Shown: positions 1 through 11,203 of the stretch, in pieces | Layout: each line of letters begins with the position of its first letter | Position numbering within the stretch: position 1 is the stretch's first letter | Source of the DNA: Euphorbia lathyris | Taxonomy: Eukaryota; Streptophyta; Magnoliopsida; Malpighiales; Euphorbiaceae | Assembly: GCF_963576675.1 (NCBI RefSeq) | Contig: NC_088915.1 | Span: 30,285,501-30,349,500 of the forward strand | DNA: 64,000 bases | Direction: 5' to 3' | Position numbers and translations under genes: made by a program | The notes under the pieces: model-generated | Seen by the model: the letters and a program-made list of their open reading frames with translations, nothing else | Told to the model about the DNA's origin: nothing | Database searches by the model: none

Positions 1-1857
1 TTTTGGCCGAATTCCATCGGTTAGAACTTTGAAAATACGATTTAATTATTTTCACGCACTTTTAACATCTTCTTTCTGCAAATTATTTTACGTTATTTAA
101 ATCTAATTAATAAATTTCGACCACGAATTTTAATTTATAACCTAGCTAATTCATGGATGAAGAAATAGAAAAAGCTCACTTTTAGGTCATTGCCGAAAAT
201 AAATTAATTTGATGCATAATATAACATATAATAAGCAAGTCATTATATCAATAAACTAGTGAAAACTTAGTGTCCAAAGAAAGCTTGCATGCATGTGAAA
301 AAGTTACGACCAATACCCTTTCTTTATTTAACCCAATAAATGCATCTGAATATTAATTTATTACCTCATAATAAAAGTGAAGTTACTTTTCATGAAGTCC
401 AAAATGCCCTTTATTGGATCCTCCACCCATCTTTAATGATATTAATGTGTCCTCCTCATAATCACTGACAAATACTAGAGACACAAACAAATTTCAGAGT
501 TTTTTTCATCTCCCAAGACACCCCTCCCACTCAAAGCAAAGATATATACTTATTTGCAAATTGTATCTGGTACACATTTTTATCATTTTTGCATTTTTTC
601 GATTTTTATGTTTTCACGTTGTTTTTGTATTTTGATCACCGGATTAAAATGTTAATTTTACTCCAAATAAATATATAACTCGTCTCTTTTTCACAAAAGA
701 TTCCAAATATTATTTTTTTATTTAAACATAAATTTGGTTCAGTTTTTTGTTAGATCGATATTTTTCGGAATAACCAAATCGATAACCATATGCGGAACAA
801 GGAAAATTTAACAACCAAGCTGAACCAAAATATTAAAATAACCGAACCAAATAAGAATTTTAGTTCAATTATCGGTTTTTAAACCATTTATCAATAAATT
901 TATTTGAAAGATTCGATGTGATAGTCGATTAACTGTCTCTTACGTTAAATTCGAAACCCAAAATTCATAAAAGAAATTGTTTGTGTATATTGTTTAATAG
1001 GCTTAGAAGTTAATGTATATGCCATGTACAGTGTACGTAGAATATGACAATGATCAATTTATCCCCAATATGAATTTCATTTGCTATTTTATTTTTTTTA
1101 TTATTTTTTTTAGTTTATGAAGCAAAGATTGATAAAAAAGGAGCACCACGGCAGACTGATAGATAGGAGCAGATCTGCAGCCATCAAAGAAGGGAGATTG
1201 TTCAGATTCAGACCCAAAAAAAACTCAGAAATAAATCAAACAACGGAAAAGAGAATTTTACTGAAAAAGAACCAAGCTGACAGAGAAAGTGAGAAGCAGC
1301 AACTACGAAGGTCAAATCGCCTTCTTAATCCGTGGGAACTGTCGCCTTTCTTAAGGAGAGCAGTCGTGCCATTGAGAAATACCGTCACCCGAGATGAAGG
1401 TGGCTGCGAAATGGGTAAATAGTAAGTTAATCCGAAAATGAGGGTTTTATATCCGTTGTTTATTATTCCGAACTTATCCCTAGGAATTACAGATTAATCC
1501 CTTCAATCATGCTCTTCCATATATCAATTTAGTCCCAATTGTTTAAATATGGTTCAATATATCAATTTTGATCTCGAATTAACCCTAATTAAAGTGTCCA
1601 ACCAAATTTAATTTTAGATTGAATTGATCCTACTATATATCTTGGGGATTAATCAATATCCGGATCCAAATATGTAAATACACATTTTAAGATTTTTCGG
1701 GTGCTTTAATTTTACTTTTTTGATATATTAAGTGCTCTAAAATTAAAACTTATTTCTATATCAGGAATTCCGTCGCTTTTGGTAGAATTCATTCGTTTAG
1801 AGCCTTAAGAACGCAATTTACCGTTTTAATGGCCTTTTTGTAATTTTTATATTTTCT
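1..1857. other. AT-rich spacer without a convincing gene
   Basis: Long A and T runs, no ORF with a recognisable domain and no splice-like exon series. Bases 1-66, read on the minus strand, resemble the sequence that flanks the inverted-repeat element at 11204-11966 but without that element. Bases about 1578-1760 resemble segments near 10821-11055 and 12757-12900, sharing the phrase TTGAATTGATCCTAC, so this is a dispersed low-copy repeat family. A 101-codon ORF at 1117-1422 has no recognisable features. Confidence 0.6.
720..942 (+). repeat. Dispersed repeat, copy 1
   Basis: This stretch is closely similar to 8663-8885, in the same orientation. Both run from a TTTAAACATAAATTTGG segment to GATTAACTGTCTCTT with few mismatches. 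The two copies lie on either side of the LINE at 1875-7980. No coding potential is seen. It could be a fragment of an old transposon or a small local duplication. Confidence 0.7.
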
Positions 1858-1874
1858 TTCCTTTTTGCCTTTGT
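1858..1874. repeat. Target-site duplication of LINE A, 3' side
   Basis: The 17-bp sequence TTCCTTTTTGCCTTTGT is repeated exactly at 7981-7997, on the other side of the LINE. On the minus strand the element ends in a short A run just before this copy, as expected for target-primed reverse transcription. Confidence 0.9.
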
Positions 1875-1919
1875 TTTTTTTGGTAGAAACAGGAAAGGAA
1901 AAACAAACAAACAAAAAGA

Positions 1920-4900
1920 CTAACCCGGGATCAGTCTAGGCAGGCTGACCCCAACCCTATCCTCTTGAAGAATAGATAAAAGAAAAATGGGAGGAATAGA
2001 AAGGGTGGAAACACCTAACATCCCCTCATGCCCAGCTGCCGCCAAGAGATCCGCAACCCGGTTCTGTTCCCTGTAGATATGGCTGAACTTTAAGAACTCA
2101 AAGGAAGGGCGAAGCCTTACAATAGCTTTAATCAGATTTTGGCTGTTAAGACAAATAGCCTGGTTATCTGAAATCCTGTTGATCGCCTCCAAGTTATCAG
2201 ACTCCACAGATAACCTCTTAACACCCAGGCGAATGGAAAGCTTGATACCCGAGAGAATACCCCAAAGCTCCGCCGAGAAGGATGAGCCCATCCCTAGGTT
2301 ATGGGTAAACCCAGCCAGCCAGGCACCACCCGCATCACGAAGAACTCCTCCGGCAGCAATTCTGCCATTGCTAAGGCAGGAACCATCCGTATTCAGTTTC
2401 ACTACCCCTTCTCTAGGCTTGCTCCAACCAACTAGGTGGACCTCTTTTTCCTGGGTAGATCTGACAAGGGGATCCCCTGTGAAGCTCTCCGTAATAATAG
2501 AGAGTTTTTTCGAGAAGAAATCAAGTCTGGAATAAGGACAGTTTTATCAGCAAATAACTCCTCGTTCCTCCACTTCCAAATTTGGTGACAGATGATAGCA
2601 AAGAAAATGTCACCGTGCTCCATGTTAGCCAATAAATTCCCACTAGCACCATCGAAGAACCAGTCATCCTCAACATGAGCCATGAAGGAAGGGAGAGTGT
2701 GGTGAGGGAGAATCTTCTCCCAAACCTCTTTACTTTTAGGGCAATCCCCCAGAGCATGGCACAAGGTTTCCACATGGCCTCTGCATCTACTACAGGCTCC
2801 CAAAACCGCCAAGTGCTGTCTGTGCCTATCCGAGTTAGTAAGCAACCTGTTCTTGACTCCCAGCCATAGGAAACTCCTAATACGGTAAGGGATTTTAAGG
2901 GCCCAAATGGATTTCCAAATGTCCGAGTGAGGATCGGCCCTATTAGGGGAAAAAGCTTCATAGGCTGACTTACAAGAATAAGCGCCATTGTTAGTCAGGG
3001 CCCAGCAATGCTTGTCCTTATCTTCCTCTTGATTACTAATCTTCACTCCTCTAATACTAAGGAGGGTCTCCAAGCTAAAGAAGGTGTCAAACTTAGACCA
3101 GATCCAGTCTCCCTCCAAGTCCACCACATCAGCAACTTTCCAGTGACGGATGTAACTAGGCGGAGGGGAACTACACACTTCTATAAGCGGTTTGTCACCA
3201 ATCCAAGTGTCATACCAGAAACTAATGGACTTACCATTACCCACCTCCATACCAATCCCCGTGCAGAACTCAGAAAACACAGCGCTAAGCCCTTTCCAGA
3301 GGAAGGAACAACTGACAACTCTCTCCTTAGGGCCACCAAAATTTTTGTCTTTCCGATACTTGCCACAGAGAAGACGAACCCAAAGAGAGGATGGGCATTG
3401 CCACATCCTCCAGAGAAGCTTCATTAGAAGGACTTTATTGTTGTCCTTAGCTTGCCTTATACCAAGACCCCCCCCCCCCTGCTTTTCGGCTGGCAGACCT
3501 CCTTCCAATGGACCAGGTGAATCTTTTTCCCTTCACCAGACTCTCCCCAAAGGAAACGCCTGTTAATTTTATCAAGCTCATTGAGAACCGGCTCAGGGAG
3601 TCTACAGGCTTGCATGATATGGTTCAGAGCCGCGCAGTTGACAGACTAGATTAAAGTAAGATGGCCTGCTAGGGAAAGAGAATTAGCTTTCCAACTAGCA
3701 TACAAACCGTTAGTTTTGTCCAAAGTATCTTTAAAAGAGGCTTTGGAGACCCTGTCGCTGTGAAGAGGGACCCCAAGATACTTCCCCAAAGAGTGAGTCA
3801 AGGGGATGCCAGAGATATCACTAAGCCTTCTGCACAAGCCATTATCCATGTTCTTAGAACAAAGCATCCGAGATTTTTGGATGTTAATCTTCTGGCCAGA
3901 AGCATCACAGAAGCAATTAAGGATATCCATCACCACACAAATTTGCTCCTCATTACCTTCCACGAAAAGCATTACATCGTCAGCGAAGAACAAATGGGTA
4001 ATAGGAGGACAATGTTTGTTGATGGAAACAGGGTGGAGAATCCCCTTGCTCACCGCCTCTTGGATCAGGTGCGACAGTCTTTCCATAGCAATAACAAAGA
4101 GGAAGGGGCTCATAGGATCTCCTTGGCGAATTCCCCTGGAGGGAGAGAACTCATCAGACATGTCTCCATTGATCATAACCTGGAAAACAGGAGAGGAGAT
4201 GCAATTCTCAATTAAATTCCTCCAGTTCTCCGGGATACCAGCTTTCATCAAACTATCTAGAAGAAAGCTCCAGTTTAGTCGATCATAAGCTTTCTCCAGA
4301 TCTAGTTTGAGAGCCACGATCCCTTTCCTACCTTTCTTCATCTTCATGGAATGGACCACCTCCTGGGCAATAACAACATTATCCATCATTTGCCTGCCAG
4401 GGACAAAGCTCCCTTGATTCTGGCTTATAATATCCGGAAGGATCCACCGGATTCTGTTAGCCATAATCTTAGTGATAGCTTTGTACAGCATATTGCAAAG
4501 ACTGATAGGCCTCATCTGAAGAAATGAGAAGGCTTATCAACTTTAGGGATCAGAACAATGAGGGTTTTATTAATCAGCCTAATATCATTAGAACCACCAA
4601 AAACACCTAACACAAAACTGTAAATGCCCTCTTTCACAGTATCCCAGTGTTTATGGTAGAAACTAGCAGGGATACCATCGATCCCTGGAGCCTTAGTAGA
4701 TCCGATACTGGAGAAAGCTAGATCAATTTCTTTCAGGTCAATAGGATGGAAAGCTTCCTTAATAGCATCCTCCCCCAACCTAGGATAGGAGATCCCAGAA
4801 TGAGCACTCTTCAAATCCACCGCTACCTCTTTAAAAAGGTCTTTGTAGAAATCAAGGGCAAGGCGACGAATGTCTTCCTCCTCAAAAGTCCAATCACCAT

Positions 4901-5811
4901 TGGAGTCTTTGATAGCATCGATCCTATTCCTCTGTCTCCTAATGATCGTTGAAAGGTGGAAGAACCTGGTGTTCCGGTCCCCGTCCTTTATCCAAGTCTT
5001 CCTAGATTTCTGGAACCAAAGAAGCTCTTCTTGTCTAAGCACTGCTTCCAACTTGTTCTGGAGAGATCTAAGATGACCATTCAGACTGTGGTCGAATCGG
5101 ACCTCCAAACAATGTTGAATGCCATCCATCCTTCTCAAAAGTTTGTTTTTCCTTCTGATAATGTGGCCAAAGATGTTTTTATTCCATCCTACCACATTCC
5201 TCCTAAACCCCTCAGCGGCTAGGAGAACATCAGAGTGAGGTTGCCAATTGTTTCTAACAAAATTCTTAAACTCGGGATGAGAATCCCAAGCAACAAGATA
5301 CCTAAAAGGTCTATTCCCTTTAAGCCGATTACATTTAACCATCTTAATGAGGATAGGGCAATGGTCAGAATGACGGAAAGGGAGATTAAGCACATTGACC
5401 TCGGGAAATCTATAGATTGCAGCAACATTCGCGTAAACCTTGTCCAACCGAACAAACACACTATTCCTTTTCCAGGTAAACTTGTGACCAGCGGCTCCCA
5501 GGTCCGACAGCCCGCATAAATCCATACTCTACTTGTGATTAAGGCACCGGTTCACATAATGATTCCCCCCCCCCCCCCCCCCTCTCTGATCACTCATAAG
5601 GGCAATGTCATTAAAGTCCCCAGCCACCAACCAAGAATCTGACACAACTCCAATTCTTAAACTTTATAACCACCTCATCAGCTTTGGAACCACTAACCTT
5701 GGTCTCCAGAAGAGAAAAACAAGAAGGATTAAATTGTTTAATAAGATCATTAACATGGATGTGGGTCGCCTTGCTCGCCGCACCTCTAACATTCCAAACA
5801 AAAAAGTCCAT
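1920..5811 (-). pseudogene. LINE A ORF2 (endonuclease, reverse transcriptase, RNase H), broken
   Basis: ORF2 encodes the enzyme that nicks target DNA and copies the LINE RNA. Visible parts in order: the endonuclease N-terminus from 5811 (FVWNVRGAASK, then LLETK), a GDFNDI endonuclease motif near 5610, the endonuclease C-terminus with the SDHCPIL motif, the reverse transcriptase with FADDVMLF near 3970, the zf-RVT region, and RNase H (NTDGSC, AELWGI, ESDN) ending at 1920. Lesions: roughly 80 residues are missing between the two endonuclease parts; the frame shifts at 5610, 4513 and about 2430; a stop lies near 3650; and two G runs (18 and 12 bases on the minus strand) interrupt the frame. It was compared directly with the intact stretch of LINE B. 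Confidence 0.9.
5565..5582. repeat. C18 homopolymer inside LINE A ORF2
   Basis: Eighteen consecutive C on the plus strand (G on the coding strand) fall just after the GDFNDI endonuclease motif. A second run of twelve C lies at 3468-3479, where LINE B has an ordinary Arg-Arg-Gly stretch. Both look like slippage expansions of a Gly codon run after the element died. They could also be partly assembly artefacts. Confidence 0.8.
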
Positions 5812-5844
5812 CAGAAAGGAAGACTACTGACACAAGCCCAAACC

Positions 5845-7948
5845 CTAGATGAGGTATTTATTCGGGGCTCCGGAGAGCCTAGAGGAGGTGCCAGAAGGCC
5901 CCCTTTTATCCCAAGAATCCAACCCACTGTGGTTCTTTTTAGGTTTAGCTTTGGGTTTCTTCAAATTCAACTTATTGATTCCCATAGATTTTCCATTTGG
6001 ATTACCAACAGTAGGATTCAAAATAATAACCTCATTAGTCATCACTTTTCCTGTTGAGCCAAGGGTCTGAGAATTCCCTCTGGCACCATCTTTAGAGACA
6101 AAAAGGGGGTTAATAGATTCACCCAGGATGGAGGCTGGCTCAGTCGATTCAAGTCCTGGCATGCTTAACTCCATATGCTCATTAGAAGGATCTGAGTCCT
6201 GTCCCTCCTCAATGGTCAGGACACCGAACCTTGACCCCGAACCGGATGCTGAGTCCACACCAGCATCACCACCCCTGTTGATGTCAGGGGGCCTCGCCTT
6301 GATCTCAGGAGCAATATGGAGAGAGGTCATCTCTTTACTGATATCTGGAGAATGATTCTTAGCAACATCAGCTCATGGCTTCCTTCTGACCGACCTTTTG
6401 GCAAGCATCCATGGGCCAAAATTCCTTCCTTCGCCTTGACTTTCCTCAGCTCTACCTATGATAGGTACCACCAACTCCTCCACCACCTTTCTCCTTTTAG
6501 GACATCCATCATAGGTATGGCCAAACATGCCACACTCGAAGCAGATATTGTGTATACCTTCATATTCAATATGAAAGACCTTATTCTGAATGCAGAATTT
6601 GGACAGAAGAGGCTTAGCAAGATCAATGTATATACAAACCCTGGCAAACTTTCCCCTCACTGCCCCAACGGTAGTTTTGTCTACATGGTGAACTTTCCCA
6701 ACAAGGCCACCAATCTTATTCAGGAATCTTTCGTTGTAATACTCGATAGGTAGTCCTGGGAATCTAACCCAAGTAAGGATCCTGTTTACAGAACAATCAT
6801 GAGGATTAAAATTTGGTACCCATGGCCTCAGTGCCAACACATGATTGGAAATAATATAAGGTCCACCATTAACAACTGCATTAAAATCTTCAGCCCTTGT
6901 AAATTTAATGACATAATAGTCATTCTCAAGGTCTGTAATGGTAACCTTCCCTTTCTTTGCCCATTGTGCCTGGATCCTCTGGGCAAAGTAATTGAAGCTA
7001 ATCCTTTTTCCAAGCACAGTGACAATTAATGATAACTTCCACTTCGATCTAAGGATACGTATATCCTCAGATGAAAGATGGATCACCGGACACAGGGGGT
7101 CCTCTTGATCTCCATCTTCAACATCAGAGTCGGAAAAGACTTCCTCAGACTCATCCTCAATAATCTCATCTTCCACCATGGGTTCCTCCTCGAATACCCC
7201 TAACACCTTATCTCTCCAGGATATTTTCCCCATCTCGTTCTCAACTGTGGAATTATTCACCTTATCCATCGGTTTTGAAGAACCCGGAATAGAATTAGAG
7301 TGTATGGTATTATGATCCTCAGCCCCCTGGGCCAGCAAGCCGCCTACCAGGATAACCACCGCCACACGATTTGCCCTAGAGCCAGGGGCCACTACCGGAG
7401 ACAGCGCTTGGACAGCAGCCCCCGAAGGAAAATCACCTGCGACAGGGCAGCCCTTAGCCGCTACGCCCATCTGGCCACAGCCTTGCGCATCGCAGGCCGC
7501 GTCCCCCTCAGAACCAGGGCGCCGCACGCTCCCAACGCCCACTCCCCTCACCGACCCACCCTCAACGGTCCCCGGCACCCCATGCAACTTCTCCTTCCCT
7601 TCCCCTTCCAATCTGGTTTCCACGTCCAGATCCCACCACTCCCTAATCCTCTCCACCCTCACCCCACCTGCACAACCCGAAACAGGAATCAGATCCGGCC
7701 CTATTCCCTCCCTAATCGCCGACCGACCATGCTCCCGTGACCGATCTCTCTCTCTCTCCCCCGCTAGCCCGTCTTTCGCCGCCAGAATCCACCAAAACTC
7801 CATTACCTCCCGTCAAACTCCCCCCTTGTCCTAGATCGGGACCTTGCGCCGACCCGACCGCACGAATCCCCGGCGCCAGTGACAACCGGCCGCCCGCGTT
7901 CAACAACTCCTTCACCCTAGCTTTCCCCTGTTCGCGTTCCTTCGTCAT
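5845..7948 (-). pseudogene. LINE A ORF1 (gag-like, DUF4283 and zinc knuckle), frame-broken
   Basis: ORF1 would encode the nucleic-acid-binding protein that packages LINE RNA. Reading on the minus strand, an opening segment starts at 7948 and the frame changes near 7800. A 476-codon open stretch (7803-6373) then contains a low-complexity Gly/Val/Arg-rich N-terminus, an acidic stretch, a DUF4283-like domain with the GGPYIISNH motif, and a zinc knuckle CFECGMFGHTYDGC near its end. The C-terminal tail continues in another frame from 6330 to 5845 and is rich in Lys and Pro. At least two frameshifts separate these pieces. The first 150 or so codons are unusually GC-rich for this window. Family assignment is strong; the exact start is uncertain. 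Confidence 0.85.
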
Positions 7949-7980
7949 AGAGAAAATTCTTTATTAAATTTCTTTTTTTA

Positions 7981-7997
7981 TTCCTTTTTGCCTTTGT
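7981..7997. repeat. Target-site duplication of LINE A, 5' side
   Basis: Exact second copy of the 17-bp TTCCTTTTTGCCTTTGT at 1858-1874. It marks the 5' junction of the LINE, on the minus strand, so the 5' end of the element is probably complete or nearly so. Confidence 0.9.
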
Positions 7998-8662
7998 AAT
8001 TAAGGTTATGTTTTATCTATTTAAAAGCTATTTTTTTTTATCATGGATATGCGAAATTACACTAAAATATTTATTGTGTATTTTGATTTAAAAAAATAAT
8101 TCCTAATTTCTTACCATTCCGAACTTGTTAATAGAGTAAAACCTCGATAAATGCATATCTTTGGGACCGGAAAAAAATATTCATTAAACGAGATAATGAA
8201 AAAAAATATAATTCGTCTCTTTCTCGCAAAAGACTCCTACTGGTCATCACTGCTCAGGTAATATAACTGGACTACAGTTACAGCTAGAGGTGAGTAACGG
8301 TTCAGTTCGGTTACTAATCAAACCAAACTTTTGGTTAACCGAAGCCATGTTTGTACAATTTTAAGAACTGAACCGTACAAAATAAGTAAAATAATTGAAA
8401 TTGATCGAATCAAACATTTTCAGTTCGATTCTGTTACCAACCAAATAACTGAAATTTTTATATTTTTAATTTAAATATTTAAAATGTTATAAATTATTGA
8501 AATTTTAGTTTCATTAATTTGGAATTTCCAATTTGAAAATCAATTAACCAAATACCTCGTATATTACAAATTAATTCAATAATGTTTAAAACTAAAATGT
8601 TGGGCTTTCTTGTACATATTGAAGTGTGAGAACTAATAAATAAGTAAATTTATATTTTTTTT
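7998..8662. other. AT-rich spacer
   Basis: No ORF, exon series or RNA gene is apparent. The stretch is rich in short repeated phrases such as AACCGAACC-like words, which also occur in the repeat that follows. Confidence 0.5.
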
Positions 8663-8885
8663 GTTTAAACATAAATTTGGTTTGGTTTTTTGGTAGATCG
8701 ATATTTTTTTGGAATAACCGAAATGATAACCGAATGCGGAACAAGGAAAATGTGACAACCAATCTGAACTAAAATATTAAAATAACCGAACCAAATAAAA
8801 ATCTCCATTTGATTATCAATTTTTGAACCATTTATCAATAAATTTGTTTGAAAGATTCGATGTGATAGTCGATTAACTGTCTCTT
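8663..8885 (+). repeat. Dispersed repeat, copy 2
   Basis: Partner of 720-942 in direct orientation. Similarity stops after GATTAACTGTCTCTT at about 8885, just before the possible Helitron end at 8895. Confidence 0.7.
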
Positions 8886-8894
8886 TTATATAAA

Positions 8895-8921
8895 CTAGTT
8901 TTTGGCCCGTGCGATGCACGG
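8895..8921 (-). mobile_element. Possible Helitron 3' terminus
   Basis: On the minus strand a 6-bp-stem hairpin (CCGTGC, loop ATC, GCACGG) is followed 10 bp later by CTAG and then T. A short GC-rich hairpin close to a CTAG (CTRR) end next to T is the usual 3' terminus of plant Helitrons. No matching 5' TC end or replication gene was found, so this may be only an end fragment or a chance resemblance. Confidence 0.35.
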
Positions 8922-9014
8922 ATTCATCTTAATATATAAATATTAATAAAAATATAATCTAATAATTAAAATTAATGACATAAAGGTCCTATATAAATTA
9001 AATATTATTATTTT

Positions 9015-9155
9015 AGCAAAGTACCATGGATTTCCTTAAAAACCCTAAAATTAAAATGAATATTCGTTGTATATTCGATATGAATATTCGTTTAAACGAA
9101 TATTCGTTACGAATATTCGTTTTAGGGTTTTTAAGGAAATCCATGGTACTTTGCT
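9015..9155. repeat. Perfect 36-bp inverted repeat (hairpin of about 141 bp)
   Basis: Arm 9015-9050 begins AGCAAAGTACCATGGATTTC and arm 9120-9155 is its exact reverse complement. The 69-bp loop contains repeats of GAATATTCGT, itself partly palindromic. It could be a small fold-back MITE or a hairpin-RNA locus. No clear target duplication was found. It lies immediately left of the tandem duplication. Confidence 0.8.
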
Positions 9156-9165
9156 AACCTTTTTT

Positions 9166-9306
9166 TATGATGGGAAATTTCTTTGACATCCCTTCAAATG
9201 ATGGTAATCTTAACAGCTCTGGTTCTTATGCAGCAAATCAATTTGCTACAAATCCGAATAATCTCTTATTCCATAAAAGGAATGGCTTTATTATTATATT
9301 TCTCTA
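9166..9306 (+). other. Short ORF spanning the left duplication edge
   Basis: An ATG at 9166 opens 46 codons that include GNLNSSGSYAANQ. Unit 2 keeps the part from GNLNSS on (35283 onward) but not the first codons, because the duplication edge falls within the ORF. It has the look of a gene fragment, but no family is recognised and no flanking splice sites were found. Confidence 0.25.
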
Positions 9307-9769
9307 AATAGCTGAAAATATATATTTTAAATTTTTAATTTATTATTCTATTTGACATTTTAACACATTTAAGTTTCAATCTTACATGAGAAAAGTGACC
9401 CACAAATTCCATAATAAAATGTAGGAGATAAGTGACTCAAGTTTTACGGTAAAAATGAGAGGTAATTAATTTTAACATAAAAAAATTTATAAATTTAATC
9501 TATGTCTGTTCGATTAATTAATAATCATATCTATTTATAACATTATATAATTAAGATTATTACCTATTACTGAACTGTGTTGAGCATTTGGAACTATTAC
9601 TTATTCAAATTTTATGTTTGAAAGCATGATGTGCAATGCTTATAATTTTCGCCGTTAGAAACAAAAGATATTGTGTTTGCATCTCGTGAAATGTTCATCT
9701 AGAACAAATCAGACCTATCTAGGATCCCAAAACTTAAAAAACTTAATGTCGTAGTCATCATGAAACCAA

Positions 9770-10180
9770 CCATCAAATTTGGTTTTTTGTTTGTTCATAT
9801 TTTCGTATTTTTTGCGTTTTTCTGTTTCTTCGTGCTGTTGCGGTTTTCACGTTTGTGTTTTTCGTTTTTTTTTTGGTTAATGCATTTCCGTTTTTTGCAC
9901 GTTTTTGTATTTTTCTCATTCTGTCACTTTTTCGTGTTATTCACGTTTTCATGTTATTTTTTTACGTTTTTCACATTTTCATGTTAATCGCCTTTTTCAC
10001 TTTTTTTTTGTGTTTGCATTTTTTCATGTTTTTGTATTTTTCGTGTTTTTCATGTTTTCTTTTGTTTTTTCGTGTTTTTCACGTTTATTCATATTTTCGT
10101 GTTTTTGTGTTTTTTTTTGTATTTCATTATTTTCATATTTTCGTGTTTTTGTGTTTTTTTTATTTCATTATTTTATTATA
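9770..10180 (+). repeat. T-rich low-complexity block
   Basis: About 400 bp of degenerate TTTTTCGTGTTTTTCATG-like repeats. All three frames give long Phe/Val/Cys-rich ORFs, which are artefacts of the composition. The same block is in unit 2 at about 35850-36262. Confidence 0.85.
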
Positions 10181-11203
10181 AACTTATCTCTTCTCTCCCC
10201 TTGCCAATGCTTTGAAATGGTCCTCTAACTCCTGGAATTTTGATGCCTTCAGCGTTAATTTTTATAGCATGAAAGGAGGCTTCCAATTGGTTGGTCTTTT
10301 AGGTAATATTAGGGTTAGCATACTCCTTGGAATAGAATCCCTGCAATTATATCATGTCCACAAGCACGGGATACGAAGTGGCTATAAAAAGGCTTCTTAA
10401 TTCAGAGGGTCTAATTTCAAAATATTATTGTCCTAATGAGATATACATTTGTCAAACTCAAGATTGTGGAGGCAATTGGGTCTGTCGTGTCAACTCAATC
10501 TCGTTTTCAAAGGTATCATTGGTTTTGAAAGCTAATGGGGCCATTTGACACATGTTATTTTCTTAGTAAAGTGGGCGGATCCAATCTAAAGCTTTCATTA
10601 AGGGTGTTAACGAGCCGGATCGATACCAAATTTAGACGAGCTCAGTATTGACTCGTAAATTTAGACTTGGTTAAAATTAATGACATTTTTTAATTAACGA
10701 AAGAAATATTAAAACTTTTAGTATAAAAGAAAGCTGAAAATCCAACAGCAATAAAAAAGCTTGTAAAGTGGAATTTTCTTACTAGTAACGTCACCTTATT
10801 ATATATATATAAAAAATAAATTAACCCTAATTTGACATGCGACACTTTTTTGGTGGACTCTTTCAATCTCAAATTACAAATTCAACTGTCCAACTGAATT
10901 CCATTTTAGATTGAATTGATCCTACCATAAGGGATTAATCAATAAAAAATAAATTGATCAGGACCAAATACATCACATTTTAGTTTTTTTCGGATGCTTT
11001 TTTCATTTTTTGGGCACTATTAAGTGAATTTGAGTTCTCTAAAAGTGAGCTTATTGTATTTCTTCAACTATTAATTATTTAATTAGGTCAAAAACTAAAA
11101 TTAATGGTTGAAATTCATTAATTAGGTAAAAAAGAGTTGCTCAAAATAATTCATAAAAAACGTTAAAAGCGCATGAAAATTAATAAATCGCATTTTCGAG
11201 ACC
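10181..11203. other. Duplicated spacer without a gene
   Basis: ORFs seen here in unit 1 (for example near 10212-10548) are interrupted or altered at the matching place in unit 2, so no coding constraint is visible. The segment about 10821-11055 is a member of the dispersed repeat that also occurs near 1578. Confidence 0.6.

Larger units (their letters stand above)
1875..7980 (-). mobile_element. Non-LTR retrotransposon (plant LINE, RNase H-bearing), nearly full length, decayed
   Basis: About 6.1 kb on the minus strand. It carries an ORF1-like region (DUF4283 plus CCHC zinc knuckle) followed by an ORF2-like region (endonuclease, reverse transcriptase, zf-RVT, RNase H), the order seen in plant L1-type LINEs with RNase H. 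A 17-bp direct repeat flanks it and a seven-A tail lies at its 3' end. Both ORFs are broken by frameshifts, stops, expanded G runs and a deletion in the endonuclease, so it cannot move on its own. It lies outside the tandem duplication. The 3' half of ORF2 is closely related to LINE B at 17294-20245, which is on the opposite strand. Confidence 0.92.

Noticed and set aside
1117..1422. 101-codon ORF rich in Lys and Arg
   Set aside because: No recognisable domain, no splice or promoter context, A-rich composition explains the residues.
9760..10228. Overlapping Phe-rich ORFs that look like membrane proteins
   Set aside because: T-rich low-complexity repeat; all three frames are open and run lengths change between the two units.
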